A DNA stretch of 64,000 nt, taken from Tengunoibacter tsumagoiensis. Its GTDB lineage: Bacteria; Chloroflexota; Ktedonobacteria; Ktedonobacterales; Ktedonobacteraceae. Where the stretch lies: NCBI RefSeq assembly GCF_003967535.1, contig NZ_BIFR01000001.1:5145001-5209000 (forward strand), read 5' to 3'. Below, in pieces: positions 9,238 to 18,714 of the stretch. Numbering within the stretch: the first letter of the stretch is position 1; the number at the start of each line of letters is the position of its first letter. The position numbers were made by a program, and so were the translations under genes. The notes below the pieces were generated by a model. It searched no databases and was not told where the DNA came from. It saw nothing but the letters and a program-made list of their open reading frames with translations.

Positions 9238-12200
9238 ATGCAGTCTCCTACTTTTGAAATTACTGAGCAGATGCTTCCATCCCTCTTAGGTGCCAATAGT
9301 CTACAAGAACTCTTCTCCCAATTAGGATATGCTATTCCTGAGCAAGGCTCGCTCCAGGACGATTATCAGACGTCTCTTCATACAAATGATCTTTTATTAG
9401 AAAATATTCTCTCTTGCAAACAACTGGCTCAGCACTTTGATGAGACATCCGTCTTTTATGTCTATTACTATACGCTTAAAACGTTAACTGCTCCTCTTAT
9501 GACCAGAATATTTCAAGAGCTCAGCCGAAAAAATGCAGATTTCCTGGTCGTTCTCAATAAAGCCGGTGAGCGGAAGATAACCTTGCTCTATGTCGATCGA
9601 GCAGCTGGTATATTCACTCAACAACCTACCAATCAAACGCCTGATCTATTGATGCAGCAAAGTCTGCCAGAGATGGCTTCTGCATTTGTGGTGGGAAAGG
9701 CGACGCCACGAAAGATAGAGGTTGATCTTCTTCATCCCAAACGGGTACGTGTGATTCTACGGGTGCTCAATCGGCTTGCCTGGCCCAGAGGGAGAAGTGT
9801 GGCGGCCCACTGTCATATCCTCCATAGTGCCTTTGATGTCGCTGATTGGAGTGAAGAATATTTTAATAATCGAGCTCTGTTCTCTGATCATTATTTGATC
9901 AATCTGCACGATGATGCGGATGGCTTCTGGCAACAGACCAGGAAGCCAGGCCCGGTCTTACGCCGCTTTGATAGGAGCTATCAGCGCGCCCGTGAGCTGT
10001 ACGATGGGATCGACCGTACCCTCTATGGTCAACCGCTGGCGCAAACCCGGGATCTACTCCTGACGGAGCTTTTTACGGCGCTTCACTTTGATGCCAGGGT
10101 GGTCGATTCCTATGTTGATACCAATGGTGTACGCCAGCCTAGCTATCGGCTCTACGCTCGCGATCTTCAGACGGGCCAGCCAACGCAACAGCAGATTGCG
10201 ATCTGCCTGGCCTATGGCTGGGGCCGTGAACTGGATACATACCAGGCGGTAAATGAAGAGATGGCCGCCAGTAGACAGGGACTGGATGAGACCAATGCGG
10301 AGAATCCTGGCGCGGTGGTGGTCAATCTTCTCGATCAAGAGGGGGTAGATTGGGCGATTCTGACGAATGGCAAGCTCTGGCGACTCTATTCGGCTAAAGC
10401 TCATAGCCGCGCGACCAATTACTATGAGATTGATCTGGCGGAGACGCTGGCGATCAGACGCGATAGCGAGCACAGCCAGGAGGCGAAGGATGCCTTCCGC
10501 TATTTCTGGCTCTTCTTTAGTGCTGAGGCATTTCTTCACTATCCTCAGTATGAGCAGAAAACATATCTGGATTATCTGTTCTTTGAAAGCCAGCAATATG
10601 CCTTAACTCTAGGCGATTCGCTGAAGAAGCGTATCTTTGAGGAGATATTTGCCTACTTTGCCGAGGGTCTGGTCCATTCGGCTCAACGGGCCGGGACGCT
10701 TCCTACCAATATGGGCCTGCTCAGCCCTGAGCAGTGCGACAAGGTGCTGAAACCGTTCTTTAATGCTACATTGACTTATCTCTATCGACTGCTGTTCTTG
10801 CTCTATGCTGAGAGCCGCGATCTACTGCCGCTACGTGATCCATCTTATTATAAACAGAGCCTGACAAAGCTAAAACTTGAGATTGCTGATTGCGTTGGCG
10901 ATAATCAGGAGCAGGCGCTTAAGGCGATTGAGCAACAATATTCTTATCACAGTGTGGCCTTTTACCACTACCTCAACCGCCTCTTCCGCGCGGTTGATAA
11001 GGGCGATCCTCAGTTTAATCTGCCAACGTATAATGGCGGTCTCTTCTTAACGGAGAGCTCGCTGGCAGCTCCTGTTAGGACGCTTGAGGAGTGGGAGCGC
11101 CTCATTGATACGCTCTCTCCCCAGGAGCTAGATACCTATCTGTTAAGCAGCTATCCGATCTCTGATCGCCATCTGGTCTCGGGACTGGATAAGCTGGCTC
11201 GCAATCTCGATCCCAAAAGCCATAAGCTGGTGCAGATCGATTATAAAAGTCTTGGCGTTCGCCAGTTGGGGAGCATCTATGAGGGGCTGCTGGAATTTAA
11301 GCTGCGTGTCGCGACTGAAGAGATGGTGGAGGTCAAAGGGGCGATTGTACCCGCTCGCAAGGCTCCTCCAGCCCGAAAGTATGCCTCGGTCAAAGGCCCC
11401 AATGATGCCTATATTGAGAATGATCGCTCAGATCGGAAATCAACTGGCAGCTATTATACGCCCGATTATATTGTTGAGTATATTGTTGAACAGACGGTCG
11501 GGCCCATCCTGGATGCCAAAGAGCAGCTCCTCATCCCTCGCTTCCGACAGATTGAGGAGAAGGTGGTCAGGCAGAAGCGCGACAATAAAGAGTTTGAGCG
11601 TCGCCAGATCAGACCAAAACAGATTATCCTGCTCGGTCCAGAGGAGCTACAGCTGGTTGATGAGTTTTTTGATATCAAGGTCCTCGATCCCGCTATGGGA
11701 AGCGGCCACTTCCTGGTCGAGACCGTTGATTATATTACGCGCCGCATGCTGAAATTTCTCGAGCGCTACCCCAATAATCCAATTCGTAGAACCCTCAAAG
11801 AGATTGAGCTGGCAATTGCCAGCGACGTTGAGCAGCAGGAGGTCTCGATCGATCGCAATCGTTTGACCGAGATCAACCTGCTCAAGCGCCAGGTCCTGAA
11901 GCGCTGTATCTTTGGCGTCGATCTGAATCGTATGGCAGTAGAGCTGGCTAAGGTGAGCGTCTGGCTGGATAGCTTTACGCTGGGTGCCCCGCTCTCCTTC
12001 CTGGATCACCATATGAAATGGGGTAATTCGCTGCTGGGGGGCAGTATCCAGGAGGTAAAAGATGGTATGGCGCGGAATATCTGGGGGATGGATTTTGCAG
12101 CCCTTCTCAGTGGGACTGATATGATGTTACAGCTCAGCAAACGGGCTGATGTAACCGTCAAAGAGGTCCATGAGTCTCAGAACTTCTATACCGATGCGGA

Positions 12201-14148
12201 ACAGGTGCTGGCCCCCTATAAACGCTTGATGGATGTCTGGATCAGTGAGTACTTTGGCAATAAAGGGGCCCAGGATACTGTTAATACACAGACAAAAAAA
12301 ATCTTGCATGGAAGCTACCACGAGCTCAAAGGGCTGACGCTGGCATCAATTGAGAAGGGCCAGCAGTTAGCTGATAAACAACATAAAAATTTTTTCCACT
12401 ACGATCTGGAATTCCCGGAGGTTTTTTTCAATGCGTTGGGACGGAAGCCCAATGGCATGGCAGGCTTTGACGCCGTGATCGGCAATCCGCCCTATGTTCG
12501 GCAAGAGGGCTTAAGCGAAGATAAGAATGCCTTCAAAGAGCTCTATAAAAACGTGCATAGTAATATCGCGGATCTCTACACATACTTTATCGAGCGCGGC
12601 CATGCTCTGTTGCACAACGGGGGGGGGATAAAATCGCATTTTGGGATGATTACCGCCAATAAATTTATGCGTGCCAACTATGGCAAAAACTTGCGCAAGT
12701 ATCTTATAAACGAAGTAAAACTAGAAAAGTTGATCGATTTTGGCGACCTGCCAGTCTTTGGCGATGCCACCGCCTACCCCGTGATTATCTCTTCAACCCG
12801 GGCCCGGCCCTCACAGGAGCCGATCCAGTATGCATTAATGAAGACCCTAGCCTTTGACAAACTGCCCCTGGAGATTGCCAGGGTCAACACCGCTCTTCCC
12901 CGTAACTCCTTCGAGGGCGAGAACTGGACCCTCAGTTCCAGTTCAACCCAGGCCATCCTGGACAAACTAAAGGTCAATAGCGTGACGCTTGAGCAGTATA
13001 CGGGGGGCGCTATCCGACGAGGCATCTTAACAGGCTTCAACGAGGCTTTTATTATCGACAAAGCCACACGCGAACAATTGATCGCACAAGACCCTAAGAG
13101 CGCTGAGATTATTAAGCCCTTTCTTGTGGGGGAGAATGTGCGCAAATATACCATCGATTTTCAGGAAAAATATCTGATCTGGACGTATGTAGGCGTGCCC
13201 ATCAAACGCTATCCCGCCATTTTTCAACATCTTCAGCAGTATCAAGAGCAGTTAGAAAAACGCTGGGATAAAGGGAAATATTGGTGGGAGCTCCGTCACT
13301 GCGACTACTATCCAGATTTTGAAAAGCCGAAGATTGTCTTTCCCGATATTGCAGCCCATACCCAGTTTGCATTCGACTCGAAAAACTTATATGCAGTAAA
13401 TACAACATATATCATGCCAATTGTTCCTCATCAAATAATTTTGCTTACTATACTAAATTCATCACTAGTTGAATTCTTTTATCGAACAATATCGCCATCT
13501 CTAAGAGGTGGTTATATGCGTTTTATATACCAATACATAGCTCAAATTCCTATCTACAAGATCAATTTTGCCACCCCACAACCTCTTCGCACCCAATACC
13601 TTGTAGAGGCCAAACAGCTTTATCAGACGACTCTCTCGTCACAAAATCAAGCAGAGATCCTGGCCTTTGTCCAGCATCATCTCTCTCAGCAGCCAGAGGC
13701 CTCAGATGTGGTTCAGGATCTGCTGGCATATCTTGCAGAAGTGATGCTGGATCTGAATAAGCAGAAGCAGGCTGAGCAGCGGCGCTTTCTGGAATGGCTG
13801 GTACTGCAACTCCATCTTCAGCCACAGCCGGATAAGCAGGGTCTGGCGCTGCTCAAGTATAAGGATGAGCTATTGGATTATCCTGGTGACTATCAGAAAC
13901 ACGAGGAGCCACTCTCTTTTGAGCGACTGCAAGAGATTCTGCTCACCAGGGATAATCTGAAACGGATGTACCCGCCACCGACCCGGGGAACCCTGGAGCT
14001 CATCAAGGCAGCCTATAGTGAGAGCCTACAGGTTGTACTCCCACTCAAAGAACAGTTGCGGCAGACCGATGCCTTGATCGACCAGATCGTTTATCGGCTC
14101 TATGGACTGACCGCAGAAGAGATCCAGATCGTAGAGGGAGAGCGATAG
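9238..14148 (+). CDS. Eco57I/PglX-type DNA adenine methyltransferase with N-terminal restriction-like region
   Basis: A 1636-aa gamma-class N6-adenine methyltransferase: SAM motif LDPAMGSGHFL (D817-G823) and catalytic NPPY (1083-1086), followed by a target-recognition region (about 1150-1500). The first 620 residues include TNGKLWRLYS (about 376), typical of type IIG/Eco57I nuclease-like domains. However, the position of the usual E-x-K core reads CLAYGWGRELD, so nuclease activity is doubtful. It abuts the helicase gene with no gap. DISARM DrmMI and BREX PglX are the nearest families by architecture. Oddities are a nine-G tract at 12619-12627 and a very AT-rich patch at about 13378-13565. No strong ribosome site precedes the ATG. 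Confidence 0.88.
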   Translation: MQSPTFEITEQMLPSLLGANSLQELFSQLGYAIPEQGSLQDDYQTSLHTNDLLLENILSCKQLAQHFDETSVFYVYYYTLKTLTAPLMTRIFQELSRKNADFLVVLNKAGERKITLLYVDRAAGIFTQQPTNQTPDLLMQQSLPEMASAFVVGKATPRKIEVDLLHPKRVRVILRVLNRLAWPRGRSVAAHCHILHSAFDVADWSEEYFNNRALFSDHYLINLHDDADGFWQQTRKPGPVLRRFDRSYQRARELYDGIDRTLYGQPLAQTRDLLLTELFTALHFDARVVDSYVDTNGVRQPSYRLYARDLQTGQPTQQQIAICLAYGWGRELDTYQAVNEEMAASRQGLDETNAENPGAVVVNLLDQEGVDWAILTNGKLWRLYSAKAHSRATNYYEIDLAETLAIRRDSEHSQEAKDAFRYFWLFFSAEAFLHYPQYEQKTYLDYLFFESQQYALTLGDSLKKRIFEEIFAYFAEGLVHSAQRAGTLPTNMGLLSPEQCDKVLKPFFNATLTYLYRLLFLLYAESRDLLPLRDPSYYKQSLTKLKLEIADCVGDNQEQALKAIEQQYSYHSVAFYHYLNRLFRAVDKGDPQFNLPTYNGGLFLTESSLAAPVRTLEEWERLIDTLSPQELDTYLLSSYPISDRHLVSGLDKLARNLDPKSHKLVQIDYKSLGVRQLGSIYEGLLEFKLRVATEEMVEVKGAIVPARKAPPARKYASVKGPNDAYIENDRSDRKSTGSYYTPDYIVEYIVEQTVGPILDAKEQLLIPRFRQIEEKVVRQKRDNKEFERRQIRPKQIILLGPEELQLVDEFFDIKVLDPAMGSGHFLVETVDYITRRMLKFLERYPNNPIRRTLKEIELAIASDVEQQEVSIDRNRLTEINLLKRQVLKRCIFGVDLNRMAVELAKVSVWLDSFTLGAPLSFLDHHMKWGNSLLGGSIQEVKDGMARNIWGMDFAALLSGTDMMLQLSKRADVTVKEVHESQNFYTDAEQVLAPYKRLMDVWISEYFGNKGAQDTVNTQTKKILHGSYHELKGLTLASIEKGQQLADKQHKNFFHYDLEFPEVFFNALGRKPNGMAGFDAVIGNPPYVRQEGLSEDKNAFKELYKNVHSNIADLYTYFIERGHALLHNGGGIKSHFGMITANKFMRANYGKNLRKYLINEVKLEKLIDFGDLPVFGDATAYPVIISSTRARPSQEPIQYALMKTLAFDKLPLEIARVNTALPRNSFEGENWTLSSSSTQAILDKLKVNSVTLEQYTGGAIRRGILTGFNEAFIIDKATREQLIAQDPKSAEIIKPFLVGENVRKYTIDFQEKYLIWTYVGVPIKRYPAIFQHLQQYQEQLEKRWDKGKYWWELRHCDYYPDFEKPKIVFPDIAAHTQFAFDSKNLYAVNTTYIMPIVPHQIILLTILNSSLVEFFYRTISPSLRGGYMRFIYQYIAQIPIYKINFATPQPLRTQYLVEAKQLYQTTLSSQNQAEILAFVQHHLSQQPEASDVVQDLLAYLAEVMLDLNKQKQAEQRRFLEWLVLQLHLQPQPDKQGLALLKYKDELLDYPGDYQKHEEPLSFERLQEILLTRDNLKRMYPPPTRGTLELIKAAYSESLQVVLPLKEQLRQTDALIDQIVYRLYGLTAEEIQIVEGER
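12619..12627 (+). repeat. G9 homopolymer inside the methyltransferase gene
   Basis: Nine consecutive G residues encode Gly-Gly-Gly at about residues 1128-1130, shortly after the NPPY motif. In other bacteria such tracts in adenine methyltransferase genes cause on/off switching through slipped-strand replication. In the given sequence the frame is intact (ON). Confidence 0.85.
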
Positions 14149-17100
14149 ATGCCAGAGCCAGATCGACAGCTTGAGCTACCACTCTATACCACCAGCGAGC
14201 AGCCAACTACCGCGCAAGAGCTGCCCTTTGTGATTGATAATCAACAGCATAAGCTCTCAGCCATCTTGAATCTTCTCTTAGCACTGCACCATGGGCACTC
14301 GCTGGATATTGCCAGCGCCTACTTTAATGTGGGCGGCTGGCGCTTACTGAAGCAAGGATTGGCCCATCTCAGCACCTTTCGCCTCTTACTGGGCGATGAG
14401 CCAGAGGCTGGGGCAGATCTTGGGATTCGTGAAGCGGCGGCCCGGCCCGTCAAAGGTCTGCTGCGCGAGCTCTCCGATGAACCATTTAATGCCCACACCC
14501 AGGATCTTGTCGAAGAACTGATCGCATTCCTCCAGCGACAGGAGGTTCTCGTTCGTCACCATCAGGAGGGTTTTCTGCATGCCAAATGCTACCTCTTCTA
14601 TGGCGACAACGACTTTGCGCGTCTGATGCCAGATGCCGCCATCGTAGGCTCCTCCAATTTTACGCTGGCCGGCCTGCATACTAGCCGCGAACTGAATCTT
14701 GTTCATCGCGCCCGTCTCCTGCCCGAAGAGATCGGCCCCGAACGCGTCAAAGGGATCATGGAGGCTCCAGAACGCCAGCAACTCATCGAACTGCCCGCGC
14801 AGCAGCGCACAATTGCCGCCAACGTCCCCGGCCTGCTTGCCATGCACCAGCTCAATGACTGGTATGAGCGCTGCTGGGATAGCTCACGAGACTTTAAAGA
14901 AGAGCTGATCGAACTGCTAAATGCCTCCAAATTTGGGCGCAAAGAATATACCCCTTACCAGATCTACATGAAGGCCCTCTTTGATTATTTCAGCGATGAA
15001 CTGGAGAGCGAACAGGAACAGAGCAGCGGAACCCGCTCAGCCGTCGAGCTCAGTGAGTTTCAAGAGGATGCAGTAAAGAAGGCGCGGAAGATCCTGGCCC
15101 GCTACGACGGCGTCATGATTGCCGATAGCGTCGGACTTGGCAAGACCTGGATCGGAAAAAAGCTTCTGGAGGATTACGCCTATCATCGCCGCTACAAAAC
15201 CGTCGTGATCTGCCCTGCAGCTCTTCAGAAGATGTGGCAGGAAGAGCTCAGAAGCGCCAATATCGCAGCCCACATCATCACCCAGGAGATCCTGGGACGA
15301 GAGAGCTTTGAGATCTATCAGGACGCCGACGCCGACTTAATCCTGATCGATGAGAGTCATAATTTTCGCAATCAGACGACCCGCCGCTATGAGAACCTTG
15401 AACGGCTCCTGGCAGCAAACCAGAGACAGGGACGCCTCAGCCATGAGCGCAAAAAACTGATCTTGTTGACAGCCACCCCGATCAATAATACGGTTTTTGA
15501 TCTCTACCATCAGATTAATCTCATGACAGGAGGAGATCGCGGCTACTTTGCCACCGCAGGCATTGGCGATCTCCCACGCTACTTCGCCGCCGCCCGCCGT
15601 CTTAATCGTCAGCAAGAAAGCGGCATAGCCCTCTTCAACCTGCTAGAAGAGGTCGTGATTCGGCGCACCCGCCCTTTTATCAAACATGCCTATCCAGACG
15701 CGACCATTAAAGGCGAGAGCATTCATTGGCCCGAACGGAAGCTCAAGACCATCCGCTATCATCTAGAGCAAAGCTATGATGGGATCTATAGCCAGATCGT
15801 AGAGCGGATTGAAGGGCTCAGGCTCGCTCCCTATCGTCTGGAGAGCTACAAAAAGAAAGGGATTGAGCGAGATCAATTGGAGGAAGGTCGCGAAGAAGCC
15901 CTGGTCGGCATCTTTAAGAGTCGCTATCTCAAGCGTTTTGAGAGCAGCATCGAAGCGTTTCGGATCAGCGTGCGCCGCGCCCTGGAGTTTTTTGAGACCT
16001 TTGAAAGCTATGTACTCGATAACAAGATCTTAGATAGTGCCAGCTTTCAGAAGGCCCTGCGCTTCCTGGCGCGCGAAGATGAAGAGGATGATGCAACAAC
16101 CACGCCCAACTCCCGCGCCGAGGAGATTGACAACCAGCAAGAGGCCAGGCAATTTATTGAAGAGCTCCCTCGGCTTGATACAACCCGTTATGATCTCAAA
16201 CGGCTCCACAACGATCTACGGAAAGATGTTGACGCCCTGCGTGAGATCTGGCAACGGATCTCACAGATTCCATCCCGACGTGATGCTAAACTTCAGCGCC
16301 TCCTGGAGCTATTGAGTGGAGAGCTCAAAGGGCAGAAAGTTCTGATCTTTACCTACTACAAAGATACAGCTCGCTACCTCTACCAACAACTGTGTAGCGA
16401 TGAGAACAGTCCATGGAGAGATCAGGCAGGCAATCCTCATATTCGGCGCATGGACAGCGGAGCCGATAGCAAAGAGCGCTCCCGGCTTGTCCATCAGTTT
16501 GCCCCGCGAGCCAATCATCGTGAAGAGATTGCAGACACAACAGAAGAGATTGATATCTTAATCTCTACCGATGTGCTCTCGGAAGGCCAGAATCTTCAGG
16601 ACTGCGGGCTCCTCATCAACTATGATCTGCATTGGAATCCAACGAGAATGATTCAGCGGGCAGGCAGAATTGATCGCCTGGGAACCAGCTTTGAGACGCT
16701 CTGGGTTATGAATATGTTCCCCGATGATGGCCTGGAGAAGTTACTCGGGCTGGTACAGAGCCTCTCCAATAAGATTGCTGCCATTGATCGCAACGGCCTC
16801 CTCGATGCCAGCATCCTTGGAGAGATTGTTCACCCCCAGAACTTTAATACCTTGAAACGGATAGAGGATGAGGATGGCAGCGTTGTTGAAGAGCAAGAAC
16901 AATTTGCCGAACTGGTCAGTAGCGAGTTTTTGCTCCAATCGCTCAAAGATCTGCTGGATCAAGGGATGCGCGAACAGCTTCAAAACCTGCCAGACGGCAT
17001 TCATAGTGGACTGGAGCGCCAGGGAGCACGAGGAGTCTTTTTCGCCTTTAGCACCCGTGAAAAAAAACGCCGCACTCCCCAGCCAGAGCAACCAGGCATG

Positions 17101-17634
17101 GAGATAAGGCGTCAGCATTTTTGGCGCTATATCGACCTTACCGAGAGCCATGCTGGAGGAGAGATTGAACAGAATCGCTATCTCATCACCAATCTGATTC
17201 AATGCTCTCCTGAAACGTTACGCAGCGTACCAGGATCGCGAGAGCTGGATATCTTCGCCCTCCAGGAAAAAGTCATCGCCGACATTCTGCAAAGCGCCGA
17301 AAAGCAGGCCCACCAGGAAGAGGCCCCCAGGACGCTTGATCCGATTCAACAAAAGATTATCGTCATCCTGCGCCAGGTCTATGATCATCCCGGCTTCAAT
17401 CGTCAAGAGATTATTGACGCTATTCGTCGTCTCAATGTTCCACAACCACGCGTCTATATCAAAACCTTAAAGAAGGCCTATGATATCTTTACCAAGAATG
17501 GGCAATTGTCAGAGCTTCTACAGAGCGTTCTCAGCATTGGTGAGGCCACTGATCTCCGTCCAATACAACGGATTCAGCAACCTCGCTTGAAACGTGAAGA
17601 TCTGAAACTCATCTGTTTTGACTATATCTGGTAA
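14149..17634 (+). CDS. PLD-nuclease-domain SNF2 helicase/translocase
   Basis: A 1161-aa protein. The N-terminus (about 20-185) is a phospholipase-D-like domain with one HKD-type motif, HAKCYLF (H144, K146) followed by GSSNFT (168-172). A SNF2-family superfamily 2 motor follows: Walker A GLGKT (K332), DESH box (401-404), TATPINN, ISTDVLSEGQNLQ and motif VI QRAGRIDR (836-843). The C-terminus is a long helical region. The ATG follows the methyltransferase stop codon immediately, so the two form one operon and probably one complex. DISARM DrmD and related translocases are the closest known analogues; here the PLD domain is fused rather than separate. The expected role is motor-driven restriction of unmodified DNA, by inference. 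Confidence 0.9.
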   Translation: MPEPDRQLELPLYTTSEQPTTAQELPFVIDNQQHKLSAILNLLLALHHGHSLDIASAYFNVGGWRLLKQGLAHLSTFRLLLGDEPEAGADLGIREAAARPVKGLLRELSDEPFNAHTQDLVEELIAFLQRQEVLVRHHQEGFLHAKCYLFYGDNDFARLMPDAAIVGSSNFTLAGLHTSRELNLVHRARLLPEEIGPERVKGIMEAPERQQLIELPAQQRTIAANVPGLLAMHQLNDWYERCWDSSRDFKEELIELLNASKFGRKEYTPYQIYMKALFDYFSDELESEQEQSSGTRSAVELSEFQEDAVKKARKILARYDGVMIADSVGLGKTWIGKKLLEDYAYHRRYKTVVICPAALQKMWQEELRSANIAAHIITQEILGRESFEIYQDADADLILIDESHNFRNQTTRRYENLERLLAANQRQGRLSHERKKLILLTATPINNTVFDLYHQINLMTGGDRGYFATAGIGDLPRYFAAARRLNRQQESGIALFNLLEEVVIRRTRPFIKHAYPDATIKGESIHWPERKLKTIRYHLEQSYDGIYSQIVERIEGLRLAPYRLESYKKKGIERDQLEEGREEALVGIFKSRYLKRFESSIEAFRISVRRALEFFETFESYVLDNKILDSASFQKALRFLAREDEEDDATTTPNSRAEEIDNQQEARQFIEELPRLDTTRYDLKRLHNDLRKDVDALREIWQRISQIPSRRDAKLQRLLELLSGELKGQKVLIFTYYKDTARYLYQQLCSDENSPWRDQAGNPHIRRMDSGADSKERSRLVHQFAPRANHREEIADTTEEIDILISTDVLSEGQNLQDCGLLINYDLHWNPTRMIQRAGRIDRLGTSFETLWVMNMFPDDGLEKLLGLVQSLSNKIAAIDRNGLLDASILGEIVHPQNFNTLKRIEDEDGSVVEEQEQFAELVSSEFLLQSLKDLLDQGMREQLQNLPDGIHSGLERQGARGVFFAFSTREKKRRTPQPEQPGMEIRRQHFWRYIDLTESHAGGEIEQNRYLITNLIQCSPETLRSVPGSRELDIFALQEKVIADILQSAEKQAHQEEAPRTLDPIQQKIIVILRQVYDHPGFNRQEIIDAIRRLNVPQPRVYIKTLKKAYDIFTKNGQLSELLQSVLSIGEATDLRPIQRIQQPRLKREDLKLICFDYIW

Positions 17635-17644
17635 TCTAAACTAC

Positions 17645-18655
17645 CCTGTTCACCCCTCCATTGTTCAATTGGAAACGAGAAACGATGCTATGGGGGGGGC
17701 TGGCATGGCGGAACGGGAAATTTTGGAAGGAGACAAGCTACCTTCCCTACTTGTCTTGCCGTATTACGCACCATTTCACACATAAAACGATGTAAAGTAG
17801 GGAAAGCCGCTTGTCTCTTTCCTCTGTTCCTACTCCACTCTGGTCACCCCTCCATGGCTTAATGGGGGGAAACGATGCTATAGGGGGGCTGGCATGGCGG
17901 AACGGGAAATTTTGGAAGGAGACAAGCTACCTTCCCTACTGGTAATGTTATCTCAAACATAAAAATACACATCATGCACTTTAAAGTAGGGAAAGCCGCT
18001 TGTCTCTTTCCTCTTTTCCCGCTCCACTCTGGTCATCCTGCCATGGCTTAATGGGGAAATGATGCTATGGGGGGGCTGGCATGGCGGAACGGGAAATTTT
18101 GGAAGGAGACAAGCAACCTTCCCTACTGGTAATGTTATCTCAAACATAAAAATACACATCATGCACTTTAAAGTAGGGAAAGTCGCTTGTCTCTTTCCTC
18201 TGTTCCTGCTCCACTCTGGTCACCCCTCCATGGCTCAATGGGGAAATGATGCTATGGGGGGGCTGGCATGGCGGAGCTTCGAGATTTGGAAGGAGACAAG
18301 CTACCTTCCCTACTTGTTTTGCCGTATTACGCACCATTTCACATATAAAACGATGTAAAGTAGGGAAAGCCGCTTGTCTCTTTCCTCTTTTCCCACTCCA
18401 CTCTGGTCACCCCTCCATGGCTTAATGGGGAAATGATGCTATGGGGGGGCTGGCATGGCGGAACGGGAAATTTTGGAAGGAGACAAGCTACCTTCCCTAC
18501 TTGTATTGCTATATTACGCACCATTTCATACATAAAACGATGTAAAGTAGGGAAAGTCGCTTGTCTCTTTCCTCTTTTCCTGCTCCGCTGTGTGAGCCCC
18601 TCCATGGCTTAACGAGAACATGGGCCATGGAGGGGCTGCCATTGTGCAGCCCCCA
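17645..18655. repeat. Tandem array of five 187-bp large-hairpin units plus degenerate ends
   Basis: Five full units (landmark GATGCT at 17684, 17874, 18061, 18248, 18435; spacing 190 then 187) fill the gap between the helicase gene and the convergent MFS gene. A truncated unit precedes them and a degenerate one follows. Each unit is an imperfect palindrome. The left arm runs from CTATGGGGGG through GGAAGGAGACAAGC to TTCCCTACT. The right arm runs from AGTAGGGAAAG through GCTTGTCTCTTTCC to CCCCTCCATGG. Arms are about 60 bases around a loop of about 45. Loops come in two forms: A in units 1, 4 and 5, and B in units 2 and 3. Minus-strand open frames of 60-90 codons run through the array but track the repeat and look accidental. 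The G-run length differs between units (6 to 8). Confidence 0.92.
18632..18653. terminator. Perfect GC-rich hairpin at the MFS-side end of the array
   Basis: GGGGCTGC-CATTGT-GCAGCCCC is an 8-bp perfect stem at the degenerate last repeat, 60 bases beyond the MFS stop codon. It could end transcription from either side but lacks a T-run directly after it. Confidence 0.4.
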
Positions 18656-18714
18656 CGATTGAGGAAGAAGGCCTTTTTGTCGATTTCATTCAAAAATACG
18701 TGCTGAAACACATT

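Noticed and set aside
17953..18711. Overlapping minus-strand open frames of 60-90 codons through the hairpin array (GKVACLLP...)
   Set aside because: They follow the DNA repeat period, occur on both strands, lack consistent starts and change frame with loop type. The structure is a DNA/RNA palindrome rather than a gene.
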